Assembly (NCBI GenBank): GCA_045430305.1
Contig: JAILXW010000001.1
Location: 1,364,001 to 1,428,000, forward strand
Length of the DNA: 64,000 nucleotides
DNA from: Agarilytica sp045430305
Lineage (GTDB): Bacteria; Pseudomonadota; Gammaproteobacteria; Pseudomonadales; Cellvibrionaceae
Direction: 5' to 3'
The notes below the pieces were generated by a model. It ran no database searches. It had not been told where the DNA came from and saw nothing but the letters and a program-made list of their open reading frames with translations. The position numbers and the translations under genes were made by a program. Numbering within the stretch: position 1 is the first letter of the stretch; each line of letters starts with the position of its first letter. Positions 1 to 8,990 of the stretch are shown piece after piece.

Positions 1-790
1 AACCCTTACGCCAGGAACTACATTGAACCCCAAAGTTGCGCGTTAGCCGCTCACCACTCAAACATGCGCTGCCAGCTAATAGCCGACGCTCATCACCAGG
101 CGCTGCGACAGAAGGCATTTCAAGATTCATATCAAAATCTGAATTGAGGAGCCTCACCAATGTATCTGTAATCTCTGCTTCAGAGCACTTGTCTGACGCG
201 TGCAAGTGGAATACGCCCCAGTTAGCAGCGTCGCATTGAACCTGCTGAATAAGTGCCACGGTCGCATCCGCTATATTTTTCACATGCAAAGGACGACCAA
301 AATTATGGTCAGAAACAAACATCGCACTGCGCTCTAATAAGGGAGGTAAAAAGCGGTGAAGTACGTTTTCGAACTCACCCCCTAAAACCCAACTCAAACG
401 TAAAATGATGTGTTTCTCAAGTTTAGAGCAGAGCGCCTCACAGGCCTGCCAAGGGTTTTGATCATCGCCGTTAAGCTCATCAACCTCGATCAACTCCTGT
501 GCGTCATCACACTGGCCAAACACCTGGTAAGACGAAAAATATAAGAAAGGAACGGAGCCAGACTCGCACAAATCGACTAAGGTTTGAATCGTCGAACACT
601 CATGGCGCTCATCTTCGATGGGGCGAAAATTGATGACCGCCGCAGGCGAAATATCTAAGAATAATTTCGGCCACTCAGCCGCGTGTGCATCGTCGAGCAA
701 TACGAGCTCAAAATTACTGTCGTCAAAACTTTCGCGAAGGTACCGAGTGTATTCACCCGGCACCAAACGCGCGAGAACTTTGAATGCCAA
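1..790 (-). CDS. Degenerate RmlD-like NAD(P)-binding protein, 3' end outside window
   Basis: The frame is open from a TTG codon at 790, with AGGG about 9 nt upstream, to the window edge: 263 codons visible. A stop codon two codons upstream of the TTG fixes the start. The product resembles extended short-chain dehydrogenases of the dTDP-4-dehydrorhamnose reductase (RmlD) type: FSSYQVFG near residues 85-92 and the segment NFGRPLHVKNIADA later are typical. The usual N-terminal GxxGxxG dinucleotide loop is not recognisable. The catalytic YxxxK appears replaced (W114 and E118 by my alignment). It starts 15 bp after the ssb stop and probably shares its transcript. I infer a binding or regulatory role rather than a working reductase, but the alignment was done by eye. 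The C-terminus is not visible. Confidence 0.6.
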   Translation of the reverse strand, partial: MAFKVLARLVPGEYTRYLRESFDDSNFELVLLDDAHAAEWPKLFLDISPAAVINFRPIEDERHECSTIQTLVDLCESGSVPFLYFSSYQVFGQCDDAQELIEVDELNGDDQNPWQACEALCSKLEKHIILRLSWVLGGEFENVLHRFLPPLLERSAMFVSDHNFGRPLHVKNIADATVALIQQVQCDAANWGVFHLHASDKCSEAEITDTLVRLLNSDFDMNLEMPSVAAPGDERRLLAGSACLSGERLTRNFGVQCSSWRKG

Positions 791-805
791 GCGTTATGCC
801 CTTAC

Positions 806-1366
806 TTAAAACGGAATGTCGTCGTCGAAACTATCCATCGCTGGAGGCGGAGGCGGGGCTGTATTTGCACCGCCTTGTGGTGCAGATTGAGGCGCTTGCT
901 GATACCCACCTTGCTGAGGGGCTTGTTGAGGCGGCGCTGATTGCTGAGGGGCCTGCTGATATGCTTGCTGAGGTGCTTGTTGTTGAGGTGCCTGACCATA
1001 CCCCCCTCCCATACCGGCTCCGTCATTACGGCTATCCAGCATTTGCATTTCATTCGCAACAATTTCTGTGGAATAACGATCTTGGCCGTTTTGATCTTGC
1101 CATTTACGTGTTTGCAGCTTGCCTTCGATGTAGACCTTGCTGCCCTTACGAAGGTACTCGCCAGCAATCTCAGCCAAGCGATTAAAGAAGACAATGCGGT
1201 GCCACTCGGTCTTTTCCTGAGTTTGGCCTGTTTGCTTATCTTTCCATGAATCAGACGTAGCGACGCTTACATTAGTGATAGCAGAGCCACCCGCCGAATA
1301 ACGCGTTTCGGGGTCTTGGCCAAGATTTCCGACAATAATGACTTTGTTTATGCCTCTAGAAGCCAC
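806..1366 (-). CDS. ssb: Single-stranded DNA-binding protein SSB
   Basis: SSB coats single-stranded DNA in replication, recombination and repair and recruits partner proteins through its C-terminal tip. The 186-residue product has the OB fold at about 1-110 (opening ASRGINKVIIVGNLGQDPE), a long Gln/Pro/Ala/Gly-rich linker with repeated QQAPQQ units at about 112-175, and the acidic tip DDDIPF. Translation starts at a GTG with AGAGGA 8 nt upstream. The order uvrA, MFS transporter, ssb also occurs in Pseudomonas, which supports the assignment. The linker's low complexity produces several long overlapping reading frames on the other strand that are not genes. Confidence 0.97.
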   Translation of the reverse strand: MASRGINKVIIVGNLGQDPETRYSAGGSAITNVSVATSDSWKDKQTGQTQEKTEWHRIVFFNRLAEIAGEYLRKGSKVYIEGKLQTRKWQDQNGQDRYSTEIVANEMQMLDSRNDGAGMGGGYGQAPQQQAPQQAYQQAPQQSAPPQQAPQQGGYQQAPQSAPQGGANTAPPPPPAMDSFDDDIPF

Positions 1367-1486
1367 GTAGTTTTCCTCTTAATAATAATCTTATTAGTCT
1401 TTGAGCATTAATCGCGATGTATTCATCACCGCATACATGCATTCAAACGGTAGTAGCACCGATAGTACCATTGTCTCGAAGCGCTT

Positions 1487-2878
1487 TTAAACGGCTGGAT
1501 TCGCTTTCAATTCACATTCTTTCGCCGTCGCCTGCTCACTCAGCCTGAGCGACTTACTCCGCAAAGCCTCGAAACCTTCGAGGTCTAGGCAGCGCTTATC
1601 GATTTTCATATACAAGAGAGACTCTTCTTCTGAGAAAAAAAGCTCTTCCACCCCATCAATATCACCTGCACCCGAAAAATCGCCCTCTTGCTGAAACGCT
1701 AAACACACCCGCGAGAGGTGTTGCGGTGGCGTCATCCCGAAAGCAATCGCTACCCATACGAGCGCCAAGCCCACAACCAGCATAAACACGTCCGCACTAG
1801 AGTTGTATTGGGCGACCCAACCTCCAGCTAGCCCACCAATAAAAGCACCCAAAAACTGGCTGGTAGAATAAATCCCCATAGCCGTACCTTTGGTGCCCGC
1901 GGGGGCAATCTTACTCACTAATGATGGCAACATGGATTCCAATAAATTGAAGGCCAGAAAAAATACCAACATCAAAGTAACAAACACATATGCATTCTGG
2001 TAATACAAAAACAGCAGCGCACTACTCAAACCAATTAATGAAATAGCCAGCAGGAATACAGGTTTAATCTGACGGCGCTTTTCAGCAAAAATCATCAAAG
2101 GCAACATGCCAAGAAAGGCTAAAAACAAGACCGGCAAATAAAACATCCAATGTTTTTCACGCGCTAGCCCCAAAGTTGTTTCTAGCAGCTCAGGCACACT
2201 GACAAAACAGGCCATCAAAATGGCGTGCAAAGCGAAAATCCCCCAGTCCAAACGCAACAGTTCAATATTACGGGCTGTACGTAGAAACAAAGCCGGTGTG
2301 GTTGCCACGTCGCGGTGGGCATTTTTGTTTTGCGGGGTCGGAACGATAAACAGCACAATTGCGATACCGATGCCAGATAACACGGCCGAAAGCACAAACA
2401 CACCACCAAGCCCCCATGCAGCAGCCAGAGCAGGGCCTAGAATCATCGCGACAGAAAAAGACAAACCAATGGAAGCCCCGATTGCGGCCATCGCCTTAGT
2501 GCGATTTTCTTCAGATGTAAGGTCTGCCACCATGGCCATAATGGCGCTGGCGATCGCGCCGCTACCCTGTAATGCGCGACCTAAAATCAACGCCTCCACA
2601 CTCTCGGCCATAGCCGCGACGACGCTTCCCAGAGCAAATAACACCAAGCCCGCTATAATCACCGGTTTACGGCCAATCAAGTCAGACAAAAGCCCTAGTG
2701 GAATTTGAAAGCACGCTTGGGTAAACCCATATATACCCAAGGCCAAACCCAGCAACATGGGGCTAGCACCAGCATAATCACTGCCATAGAGCATAAGCAC
2801 TGGCAGCACCATAAATAGGCCCAACATGCGAAAGGCGTATAAGAGCGCAAGGGAAGAAACGGTACGCACTTCAGACAA
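1487..2878 (-). CDS. YajR-like major facilitator transporter with C-terminal cytoplasmic domain
   Basis: This is a 12-helix MFS permease of the drug:proton antiporter type. The loop 2-3 signature is clear (GLLSDLIGRK, residues about 62-71). The product has 463 residues; roughly 75 of them follow the last helix and form a small soluble domain (about 390-463). That matches E. coli YajR and Pseudomonas PA4233, whose tails have a ferredoxin-like fold. The substrate is unknown. The start is a TTG at 2878 with GGAG 7 nt upstream; a GTG three codons later is an alternative. It is divergent from the csgD-like gene and lies upstream of ssb on the same strand. Confidence is high for the family and low for the transported compound. 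Confidence 0.85.
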   Translation of the reverse strand: MSEVRTVSSLALLYAFRMLGLFMVLPVLMLYGSDYAGASPMLLGLALGIYGFTQACFQIPLGLLSDLIGRKPVIIAGLVLFALGSVVAAMAESVEALILGRALQGSGAIASAIMAMVADLTSEENRTKAMAAIGASIGLSFSVAMILGPALAAAWGLGGVFVLSAVLSGIGIAIVLFIVPTPQNKNAHRDVATTPALFLRTARNIELLRLDWGIFALHAILMACFVSVPELLETTLGLAREKHWMFYLPVLFLAFLGMLPLMIFAEKRRQIKPVFLLAISLIGLSSALLFLYYQNAYVFVTLMLVFFLAFNLLESMLPSLVSKIAPAGTKGTAMGIYSTSQFLGAFIGGLAGGWVAQYNSSADVFMLVVGLALVWVAIAFGMTPPQHLSRVCLAFQQEGDFSGAGDIDGVEELFFSEEESLLYMKIDKRCLDLEGFEALRSKSLRLSEQATAKECELKANPAV

Positions 2879-3199
2879 TCGAAAGCTCCGGAATCGAAAA
2901 GGCGCTGATTCTAGCAGGTGGCCTCATTTCATAACAGGCGCCTGTGCACCTATGTGGGGAATAGAAAATGCTTCTCGGAGTGTCTTTGACCAACCATTAG
3001 CCGGTAATTTGCCACATATCGACTACAATGAAGGTACCCAAACACGCCATAGCGTAGTCGTTTGGCCGTCTTTTATACGTTACACTCATACAATTACTTT
3101 TGGAATTGGTGCATTTGCATACAGCAAAGCCCTTCCAGCGTATACGCATACAGGAATCATGGGAGTCAAAGTGCAGCACTACAACGGGGGTTTTTGCCC
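2879..3199. other. Divergent intergenic region, MFS gene / csgD-like gene
   Basis: This 321-bp spacer holds the control regions of two divergent genes. I see no convincing -35/-10 pair. A perfect 10-bp palindrome GCGTATACGC lies at 3138-3147, about 55 bp before the csgD-like start, and could be an operator. A longer frame runs through here into the regulator, but its extra N-terminal residues do not resemble the family. Confidence 0.4.
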
Positions 3200-3844
3200 T
3201 TGAGTCACCATATTACTCTGGTAACCAATAATAAGAGTTTTCACACCTCACTACTGGCTAAATTTTTAGAAGCTCAACTAAGTGGACGCTGCTTTGTGAC
3301 GCCCATAGGGCGGGAGTTGCTGACCCCGACAGATCTTATTCTGGTCGATTGCGATCACACCCCTATAGAAACGCTGAACACCGCCCTGCGCGAATTGAAT
3401 GCCCAATCGCAAAAACCGAATGTGGCTTTGATTAATACCGAGCACACCAGCGAACATGAAGATTTACTAGATTGGCCCTGCATCTTCGGCCTGTTCTACT
3501 TCGACACCGATGAAGACCAGCTATTACGCGGCTTGGAACAGCTCCTCGATGGCGACTACTGGGTACCTCGTCGCTTACTGCACCACTTCTTCAACAAACA
3601 CCGCCAACAACTAAACAAAAATACTGTCGGCCCAATTTCGTCCATTCAGCTAACCAATCGCGAAAAAGAAATTCTGCGCATGATCAAAGACGGAATGAGC
3701 AACGCAGATGTGTCGAACGAATTAGAGTTAAGCGAGCACACGGTCAAAAGCCACCTTTACAACATCTACAAAAAGATTGGTGTACGCAACCGTATGGAAG
3801 CCAGCAACTGGGCGCGTGACCGCCAAGACCTCGAGAGCCTTTAA
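3200..3844 (+). CDS. CsgD-like LuxR-type transcriptional regulator
   Basis: The 214-residue protein has an N-terminal receiver-like domain and a C-terminal LuxR/GerE helix-turn-helix (about 150-205: LTNREKEILRMIKDG, then SEHTVKSHLYNIYKKI). Similarity to E. coli CsgD, the biofilm and curli regulator, extends beyond the HTH: the segment DWPCIFGLFYF followed by LLRGLEQLLDGDYW matches the CsgD linker pattern. I chose the TTG at 3200, preceded by a run of G about 10 nt upstream, because the alignment starts there; the TTG at 3194 is another option. No curli, cellulose or cyclic-di-GMP genes lie in the window, so its targets are unknown. It is divergent from the MFS gene and 119 bp upstream of uvrA. 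Confidence 0.75.
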   Translation: MSHHITLVTNNKSFHTSLLAKFLEAQLSGRCFVTPIGRELLTPTDLILVDCDHTPIETLNTALRELNAQSQKPNVALINTEHTSEHEDLLDWPCIFGLFYFDTDEDQLLRGLEQLLDGDYWVPRRLLHHFFNKHRQQLNKNTVGPISSIQLTNREKEILRMIKDGMSNADVSNELELSEHTVKSHLYNIYKKIGVRNRMEASNWARDRQDLESL

Positions 3845-3963
3845 GCAACCCCAGCAACAAGTTTGCCGCAACACCTCGTTGCATTTTTTAGTGCGTAAGA
3901 AAAAGCTACCGCAATGCTTTTCACGTATACTTCCCTGTTTTGATTTAATTAAGGTTCAAAGCA

Positions 3964-6792
3964 GTGGAAACCATACTCGTTCGCGGTGCTCGCACGCACA
4001 ATCTAAAAGATATCGACCTCGACATTCCCCGCGACCAACTCATTGTTATCACCGGTCTTTCCGGCTCTGGCAAATCTTCCCTCGCATTCGACACACTCTA
4101 CGCAGAAGGCCAGCGACGCTACGTGGAGTCGCTTTCGACTTACGCTCGACAATTTCTTTCCATGATGGAAAAACCCGACGTTGATCATATTGAAGGTTTG
4201 AGCCCTGCCATTTCAATTGAGCAAAAATCGACCTCACATAACCCGCGCTCCACCGTAGGAACCGTAACTGAAATTTACGATTACCTGCGTTTACTTTACG
4301 CGCGTATCGGTGAACCACGCTGCCCAACACACGACGAACCATTAACAGCACAAACCGTTAGTGAAATGGTAGACACCGTTTTAAAAATGCCCGAAGGTGC
4401 CAAGGTTATGTTGCTCGCACCGATTATTCGTGATCGAAAAGGTGAGCATCTTCATGTAATAGAATCCCTACGCCGCGATGGTTTTATTCGCGCACGTATT
4501 GACGGCATTGTGGTCGACCTTGATGAAACACCCGACTTAGATAAAAAGAAAAAACACACAATCGAAGCCGTCGTCGACCGCTTTAAAGTACGCGATGATA
4601 TTCAAACCCGTCTGGCTGAGTCTTTTGAAACAGCAACACAACTTTCAGGCGGCATCGCGATTGTCGGTGACATGGATGGCAAAAAAGAAGACCACCTTTT
4701 TTCAGCTAAACACTCCTGCCCCGTGTGCGACTACTCATTGTCTGAATTAGAGCCTCGCTTGTTTTCTTTTAATAATCCCGCAGGTGCTTGTACAACCTGC
4801 GACGGCTTAGGCGTTAAACAGTTTTTCTCTGAAGAAAAAATCGTGCAATTTCCAGAAGCATCACTTTCAGAAGGCGCCATTCGTGGCTGGGACCGGCGCA
4901 ACTTGTATTACTATCACATGCTCAAGTCATTAGCCGAGCACTATGATTTTGATTTGGATATGCCCTGGGAAAAACTTGCAAAAAAACATCGCGAAGCAAT
5001 ATTGCAAGGTTCTAAAGATGAAGTCATTAATTTCAATTACGTGAATGACCGTGGTGACGTATACCAACGCAGCCATACCTTTGAAGGTGTGATGCCAAAT
5101 ATGCAACGTCGTTTTCGCGACACCGAATCTGCTTCCGTGCGGGAAGAATTAGGCAAATACCTCTCTACAATGAATTGCCCCGAATGCGACGGCGCGCGAC
5201 TAAAAGAACAAGCTCGCCACGTATTTATTAAAGGTAAAAATTTACCAGAAATTACCGCCTTACCCGTAAGCGAAGCACATGATTACTTTAAAAAATTAAA
5301 ATTCACCGGCGCCAAGAAGAAAATAGCCGGAAAAATCCTAAAAGAAATTGAAGACCGCTTCCGGTTTTTAATCGATGTAGGCTTAAATTATTTAACCATT
5401 AACCGTAGCGCAGACACCTTGAGCGGCGGCGAAGCACAACGTATACGCCTCGCCAGCCAAATTGGCGCGGGGCTTGTGGGTGTAATGTACATTTTGGATG
5501 AGCCGTCCATTGGCCTACACCAGCGAGACAACGATCGACTTCTTAACACGCTGACCCATCTACGCGATTTAGGAAACACCGTTATCGTCGTGGAACATGA
5601 TGAAGACGCCATACGCAGCGCAGATTACGTCATTGATGTAGGCCCCGGTGCAGGCGTTCACGGCGGCGAAATTATCGCGTGCGGCACGTGTGAAGATATT
5701 CAAAATGCAAAAGGCTCTCTAACGGGCGATTACCTCTCTGGCAGAAAAGAAATTGCTATTCCTAAAAAGCGTCACGCCTACGATAAAGAAAAAATCTTTA
5801 CCTTAAACGGCGCGCAAGGCAATAACTTACAAAACCTCACACTCAATATTCCCTGCGGCCTCATGACGTGCGTTACAGGTGTTTCTGGCTCGGGCAAATC
5901 CACCTTAATCAACGGCACTCTGTACCCTATTGCCGCCACCCATTTAAACGGCGCCACGACACTAACCCCGCAAAAATATGAAAGTATTGAGGGCATCGAT
6001 CATTTTGATAAGTGTGTCGATATTGATCAAAGCCCTATTGGTCGCACACCTCGCTCTAACCCCGCTACCTATACGGGAATTTTCACCCCTATTCGTGAAT
6101 TATTTTCTGGTACACAAGAAGCACGTTCACGCGGATATAAACCCGGACGATTTAGTTTTAATGTAAAAGGCGGACGCTGCGAAGCTTGCCAAGGTGATGG
6201 CGTAGTTAAAGTAGAAATGCACTTTTTACCAGATATTTATGTGCCTTGCGATGTATGCCACGGAAAACGCTACAACCGTGAGACACTAGAAATTAAATAC
6301 AAAGGTAAAAATATTCACGAATGTTTAGATCTCACTGTAGAAGATGCGCGCGAATTCTTTGATGCCATTCCAAGTATTGCGAAAAAACTCCAGACCTTGA
6401 TAGACGTAGGGCTTTCTTATATTCGCTTAGGCCAAGCGGCCACGACACTTTCTGGCGGTGAAGCACAGCGCGTTAAACTTTCACGCGAATTATCTAAACG
6501 CGATACGGGTAAAACCTTATATATTTTGGATGAACCTACTACCGGGCTACATTTTCACGATATTCAACAATTACTTAAAGTGCTTCATCGTTTACGCGAC
6601 CACGGCAACACAGTTGTTGTTATTGAGCACAATTTAGACGTAGTCAAAACTGCCGATTGGGTCATCGATTTAGGCCCAGAAGGGGGTAGCGGTGGCGGAA
6701 AAATTATTGCCCTGGGCACACCTGAAGCAGTAAGCAGAATCAAACGCTCACATACAGGGCATTTCTTAAAAGGAATTTTGGGCGAAGAGTGA
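3964..6792 (+). CDS. uvrA: UvrABC excinuclease subunit A
   Basis: UvrA is the damage-recognition ATPase of nucleotide excision repair. It acts as a dimer and loads UvrB on damaged DNA. The 942-residue product has the expected tandem ABC modules: Walker A GLSGSGKSS at 31-39 and a second GVSGSGKST near 640, two LSGGEAQR signatures, and zinc-finger cysteines (CPVC...CTTC and CEAC...CDVC). Length equals the family norm. Translation starts at GTG with AAGG 9 nt upstream. A LexA box was not evident by eye in the 119-bp upstream spacer. Confidence 0.98.
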   Translation: METILVRGARTHNLKDIDLDIPRDQLIVITGLSGSGKSSLAFDTLYAEGQRRYVESLSTYARQFLSMMEKPDVDHIEGLSPAISIEQKSTSHNPRSTVGTVTEIYDYLRLLYARIGEPRCPTHDEPLTAQTVSEMVDTVLKMPEGAKVMLLAPIIRDRKGEHLHVIESLRRDGFIRARIDGIVVDLDETPDLDKKKKHTIEAVVDRFKVRDDIQTRLAESFETATQLSGGIAIVGDMDGKKEDHLFSAKHSCPVCDYSLSELEPRLFSFNNPAGACTTCDGLGVKQFFSEEKIVQFPEASLSEGAIRGWDRRNLYYYHMLKSLAEHYDFDLDMPWEKLAKKHREAILQGSKDEVINFNYVNDRGDVYQRSHTFEGVMPNMQRRFRDTESASVREELGKYLSTMNCPECDGARLKEQARHVFIKGKNLPEITALPVSEAHDYFKKLKFTGAKKKIAGKILKEIEDRFRFLIDVGLNYLTINRSADTLSGGEAQRIRLASQIGAGLVGVMYILDEPSIGLHQRDNDRLLNTLTHLRDLGNTVIVVEHDEDAIRSADYVIDVGPGAGVHGGEIIACGTCEDIQNAKGSLTGDYLSGRKEIAIPKKRHAYDKEKIFTLNGAQGNNLQNLTLNIPCGLMTCVTGVSGSGKSTLINGTLYPIAATHLNGATTLTPQKYESIEGIDHFDKCVDIDQSPIGRTPRSNPATYTGIFTPIRELFSGTQEARSRGYKPGRFSFNVKGGRCEACQGDGVVKVEMHFLPDIYVPCDVCHGKRYNRETLEIKYKGKNIHECLDLTVEDAREFFDAIPSIAKKLQTLIDVGLSYIRLGQAATTLSGGEAQRVKLSRELSKRDTGKTLYILDEPTTGLHFHDIQQLLKVLHRLRDHGNTVVVIEHNLDVVKTADWVIDLGPEGGSGGGKIIALGTPEAVSRIKRSHTGHFLKGILGEE

Positions 6793-6798
6793 AAACCA

Positions 6799-6820
6799 AG
6801 CACACGTTAAACAGTGTGCT
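6799..6820. terminator. Hairpin between convergent uvrA and small membrane gene
   Basis: AGCACAC and GTGTGCT form a perfect 7-bp inverted repeat with an 8-nt loop, 6 bp after the uvrA stop. No T-run follows on the plus strand, so it would be a weak terminator or an RNA 3' stabiliser. Confidence 0.4.
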
Positions 6821-6833
6821 GTAGGAAATTTAT

Positions 6834-7151
6834 TTAAGCGAGTTTCATGGAACACGCTTCTGGCGTTTCCACTTTATTAGAAATTGGCGTATCAAACCCA
6901 GATAAGCGAACAAACGCACGTTTCATATCTAGGCCCGTGATCTCTATCTCACTAGAAACGGGACTTACATCAATACAAGCAGTTACTGATCCGTTCACGG
7001 ACATGTTTTGAGTCGCAACCGTAATTTTTGCGGAGTGTGTAAAATAAACGAAGCCTAACGCCAACAAAACAAACAAGAACGCAAAAAGACCAAGATGTTT
7101 GTACTCTTGGTAAGATTCTGAGCGTCTAATTTTAAAGTAAATGCGTTGCAT
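6834..7151 (-). CDS. Small single-pass membrane protein, function unknown
   Basis: I do not recognise this 105-residue product. It has a basic, polar N-terminus (about 1-19), one hydrophobic segment at about 20-37 (LGLFAFLFVLLALGFVYF) and a roughly 65-residue C-terminal part, probably periplasmic, with two cysteines (C63 region and C101 region) that could form a disulfide. It stands alone between uvrA and nfeD, convergent with uvrA. Coding potential looks real because the topology is coherent, but I have no functional evidence. Confidence 0.55.
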   Translation of the reverse strand: MQRIYFKIRRSESYQEYKHLGLFAFLFVLLALGFVYFTHSAKITVATQNMSVNGSVTACIDVSPVSSEIEITGLDMKRAFVRLSGFDTPISNKVETPEACSMKLA

Positions 7152-7330
7152 ATGCCTGCTGCCTCTGTGAACAGCTAGGATATTAGCGAATTTACGTAAG
7201 CATCAGCGGTGACAATTCACATTAAACGTGAATTTGAGAAAAGAATTACAAAATATTTGAACGAGGCCACAAATCGATTAAAGCGTTAGCTAATACTTAG
7301 GTATGAAGTATTACTAGAATTGATCAAATA

Positions 7331-7364
7331 ATGGCTGAACTGCTGATTTATGCAGCTCAGCCAT
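7331..7364 (-). terminator. Stem-loop downstream of nfeD
   Basis: ATGGCTGA and TCAGCCAT pair perfectly. After a one-base mismatch, CTGC pairs with GCAG inside them. It lies 15 bp after the nfeD stop (minus strand). The following bases are AT-rich but there is no strict T-run, so the call is a probable transcript end rather than a textbook terminator. Confidence 0.5.
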
Positions 7365-7378
7365 GCTTAACATGCTAA

Positions 7379-7828
7379 CTAAGTGCGTGGTACTACGTAC
7401 AGCAACATTCCCTCAGCCGACTTTACCACGACACTATCACCTACTTTTACAGGGCTTTCTGACTTGTATTCCCACAGGGTGTCGCCTATAGATAGCTTTC
7501 CGTGGTACTCGTCTTCACTATTTAGTACTTTTCCACTTTTTCCTTTAAGTGATTCTGATTTTTCATTGATAACTATGTCACCTTTTTCACGCTTCAAATT
7601 AAAGTCTTTGAAGTAACGCCAATAAGCGAAAGAAAAGGTAATCGACATGACAGCGAATGCAATCACTTGTACCTGCCAACTTAGGCCTAACCAGGCGCAT
7701 ACACTTGTTGCGACCGAAGCGACTGCCACACCAAGCAGAAAGCCCCCGGTTCCGAGGGTTTCTGCAGCAAACAGCAAGAGGCCAAGCGTTAACCAGTGCC
7801 AATGTGTGAGCGTCATTACTAATTCCAT
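7379..7828 (-). CDS. NfeD-family membrane protein
   Basis: The 149-residue protein has three or four hydrophobic helices in the first 75 residues and a C-terminal OB-fold (about 85-148, with KGKSGKV and KVGDSVVV patterns). That is the short NfeD architecture (YbbK/NfeD1b type). NfeD proteins are partners of SPFH/stomatin proteins in the inner membrane, and the upstream gene on the same strand, 24 bp away, is exactly such a protein. The start at 7828 has a near-perfect AGGAGG 6 nt upstream, which settles it over the internal ATG four codons later. Confidence 0.88.
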   Translation of the reverse strand: MELVMTLTHWHWLTLGLLLFAAETLGTGGFLLGVAVASVATSVCAWLGLSWQVQVIAFAVMSITFSFAYWRYFKDFNLKREKGDIVINEKSESLKGKSGKVLNSEDEYHGKLSIGDTLWEYKSESPVKVGDSVVVKSAEGMLLYVVPRT

Positions 7829-7852
7829 ACTTTCCTCCTAGATGACCAACAT

Positions 7853-8770
7853 TTAAGCAGGCGCTTTCACGCTGTCTACTAGTTCTTTAATACCTGCAAC
7901 AGAACCAATCACGCTAGATGCCTCAAGTGGCATCATGATGGTTTTACTATTTTCTGAAGCGGCAATTTTACCCAGCGCCTCTACATATTTTTGCGCCACA
8001 AAGTAATTGATGGCTTGGGTATCACCATCCGCTATAGCTTTGCTCACAACGTTAGTTGCTTTCGCTTCTGCCAAGGCCTCTCGTTCACGCGCTTCGGCTT
8101 CCAAGAACGCAGCTTGTCGTAAACCTTCCGCCTCTAGCACCTGTGCTTGCTTGGCACCTTCAGCAACTTTAATGGCAGCTTCTCGCTCACCCTCGGCTCG
8201 CAGTATTTGGGCGCGCTTTTCACGCTCCGCTTTCATTTGCTCGGCCATTGAGTTCACAAGGTCAATAGGAGGCGTAATGTCTTTAATCTCAATACGTGTA
8301 ACTTTCACTCCCCATGGGTTGGTCGCTTCATCAACTTTAAGTAAAAGGGATGTGTTTATAGAATCGCGGTTTGATAGCATTTGGTCGAGTTCCATAGAGC
8401 CCAATACCGCGCGGATATTTGTCATCACCAAGTTCTGCATTGCGCGAGGCATATCGTTTACTTCGTATGATGCCTTGACACTATCCATAATTTGATAAAA
8501 ACAGACGGCATCTGTCGTTACCATGGCGTTATCTGCACTGATCACTTCTTGTGGCTGAACATCGAGCACCTGCTCCATCATATTTTGCTTTCTGCTGACG
8601 CTATCGATAAACGGTATTAAGAAGCCCAAGCCGGGCTTGAGCGTCTTGGTGTAGCGCCCAAAGCGCTCCACCATGTATTCATGCCCTTGTGGCACTTGCC
8701 TAAAACCCTTCCCAATAATAACGAGGGCCAGTACCGCCCATACAATTGCATATATATCAAATCCGAACAT
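7853..8770 (-). CDS. qmcA: SPFH/stomatin-family membrane protein QmcA
   Basis: The 305-residue protein has one N-terminal membrane helix (about 3-22), a prohibitin/SPFH domain (about 25-190, with RFGRYTKTLKPG and SADNAMVTTDAV) and a long Ala/Glu-rich coiled coil (about 190-260). This is the E. coli QmcA architecture. SPFH proteins form large oligomers in the inner membrane and modulate proteases such as FtsH; the NfeD partner follows. A GGAGAG Shine-Dalgarno precedes the ATG. The pair reads as a two-gene operon. Confidence 0.9.
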   Translation of the reverse strand: MFGFDIYAIVWAVLALVIIGKGFRQVPQGHEYMVERFGRYTKTLKPGLGFLIPFIDSVSRKQNMMEQVLDVQPQEVISADNAMVTTDAVCFYQIMDSVKASYEVNDMPRAMQNLVMTNIRAVLGSMELDQMLSNRDSINTSLLLKVDEATNPWGVKVTRIEIKDITPPIDLVNSMAEQMKAEREKRAQILRAEGEREAAIKVAEGAKQAQVLEAEGLRQAAFLEAEAREREALAEAKATNVVSKAIADGDTQAINYFVAQKYVEALGKIAASENSKTIMMPLEASSVIGSVAGIKELVDSVKAPA

Positions 8771-8919
8771 TGTTCTCTCCTTCCTTTTGTTGTTTTATCT
8801 ATTTTTTGTTTTATCGATGTATTTATAGGTTTCGTGGGGGCATCCATAGTTCCCACAAGTACTTAAAAAACCCAAAACAAACACATATGTGTGCGTATAA
8901 ACTTAAATATATCTATTTG

Positions 8920-8952
8920 TTGATTTAAAGTCAAGAATAACGCAATATTGCG
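8920..8952 (+). promoter_or_regulatory. Promoter with palindromic operator-like site
   Basis: TTGATT at 8920-8925 and CAATAT at 8943-8948 are spaced 17 bp and fit a sigma70 promoter for the DUF6471-like gene at 8991. The -10 lies inside a perfect 12-bp palindrome, CGCAATATTGCG, at 8941-8952. A protein bound there would block polymerase. That the downstream gene product is the binder is inference. Confidence 0.5.
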
Positions 8953-8990
8953 GCGTACACACAAAGCCCTATTGAGACAATAGTTCCTAC

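Noticed and set aside
784..1249. Several long plus-strand frames opposite ssb
   Set aside because: They mirror the repetitive Gln/Pro/Gly linker codons of ssb and show no domain or ribosome-binding site.
2220..2708. 162-codon plus-strand frame inside the MFS gene
   Set aside because: It is antisense to transmembrane helices of a clear MFS protein and has a composition typical of antisense shadows.
3062..3199. N-terminal extension of the CsgD-like protein
   Set aside because: The extra 46 codons do not resemble the family, and a TTG with upstream G-rich sequence lies at the family start.
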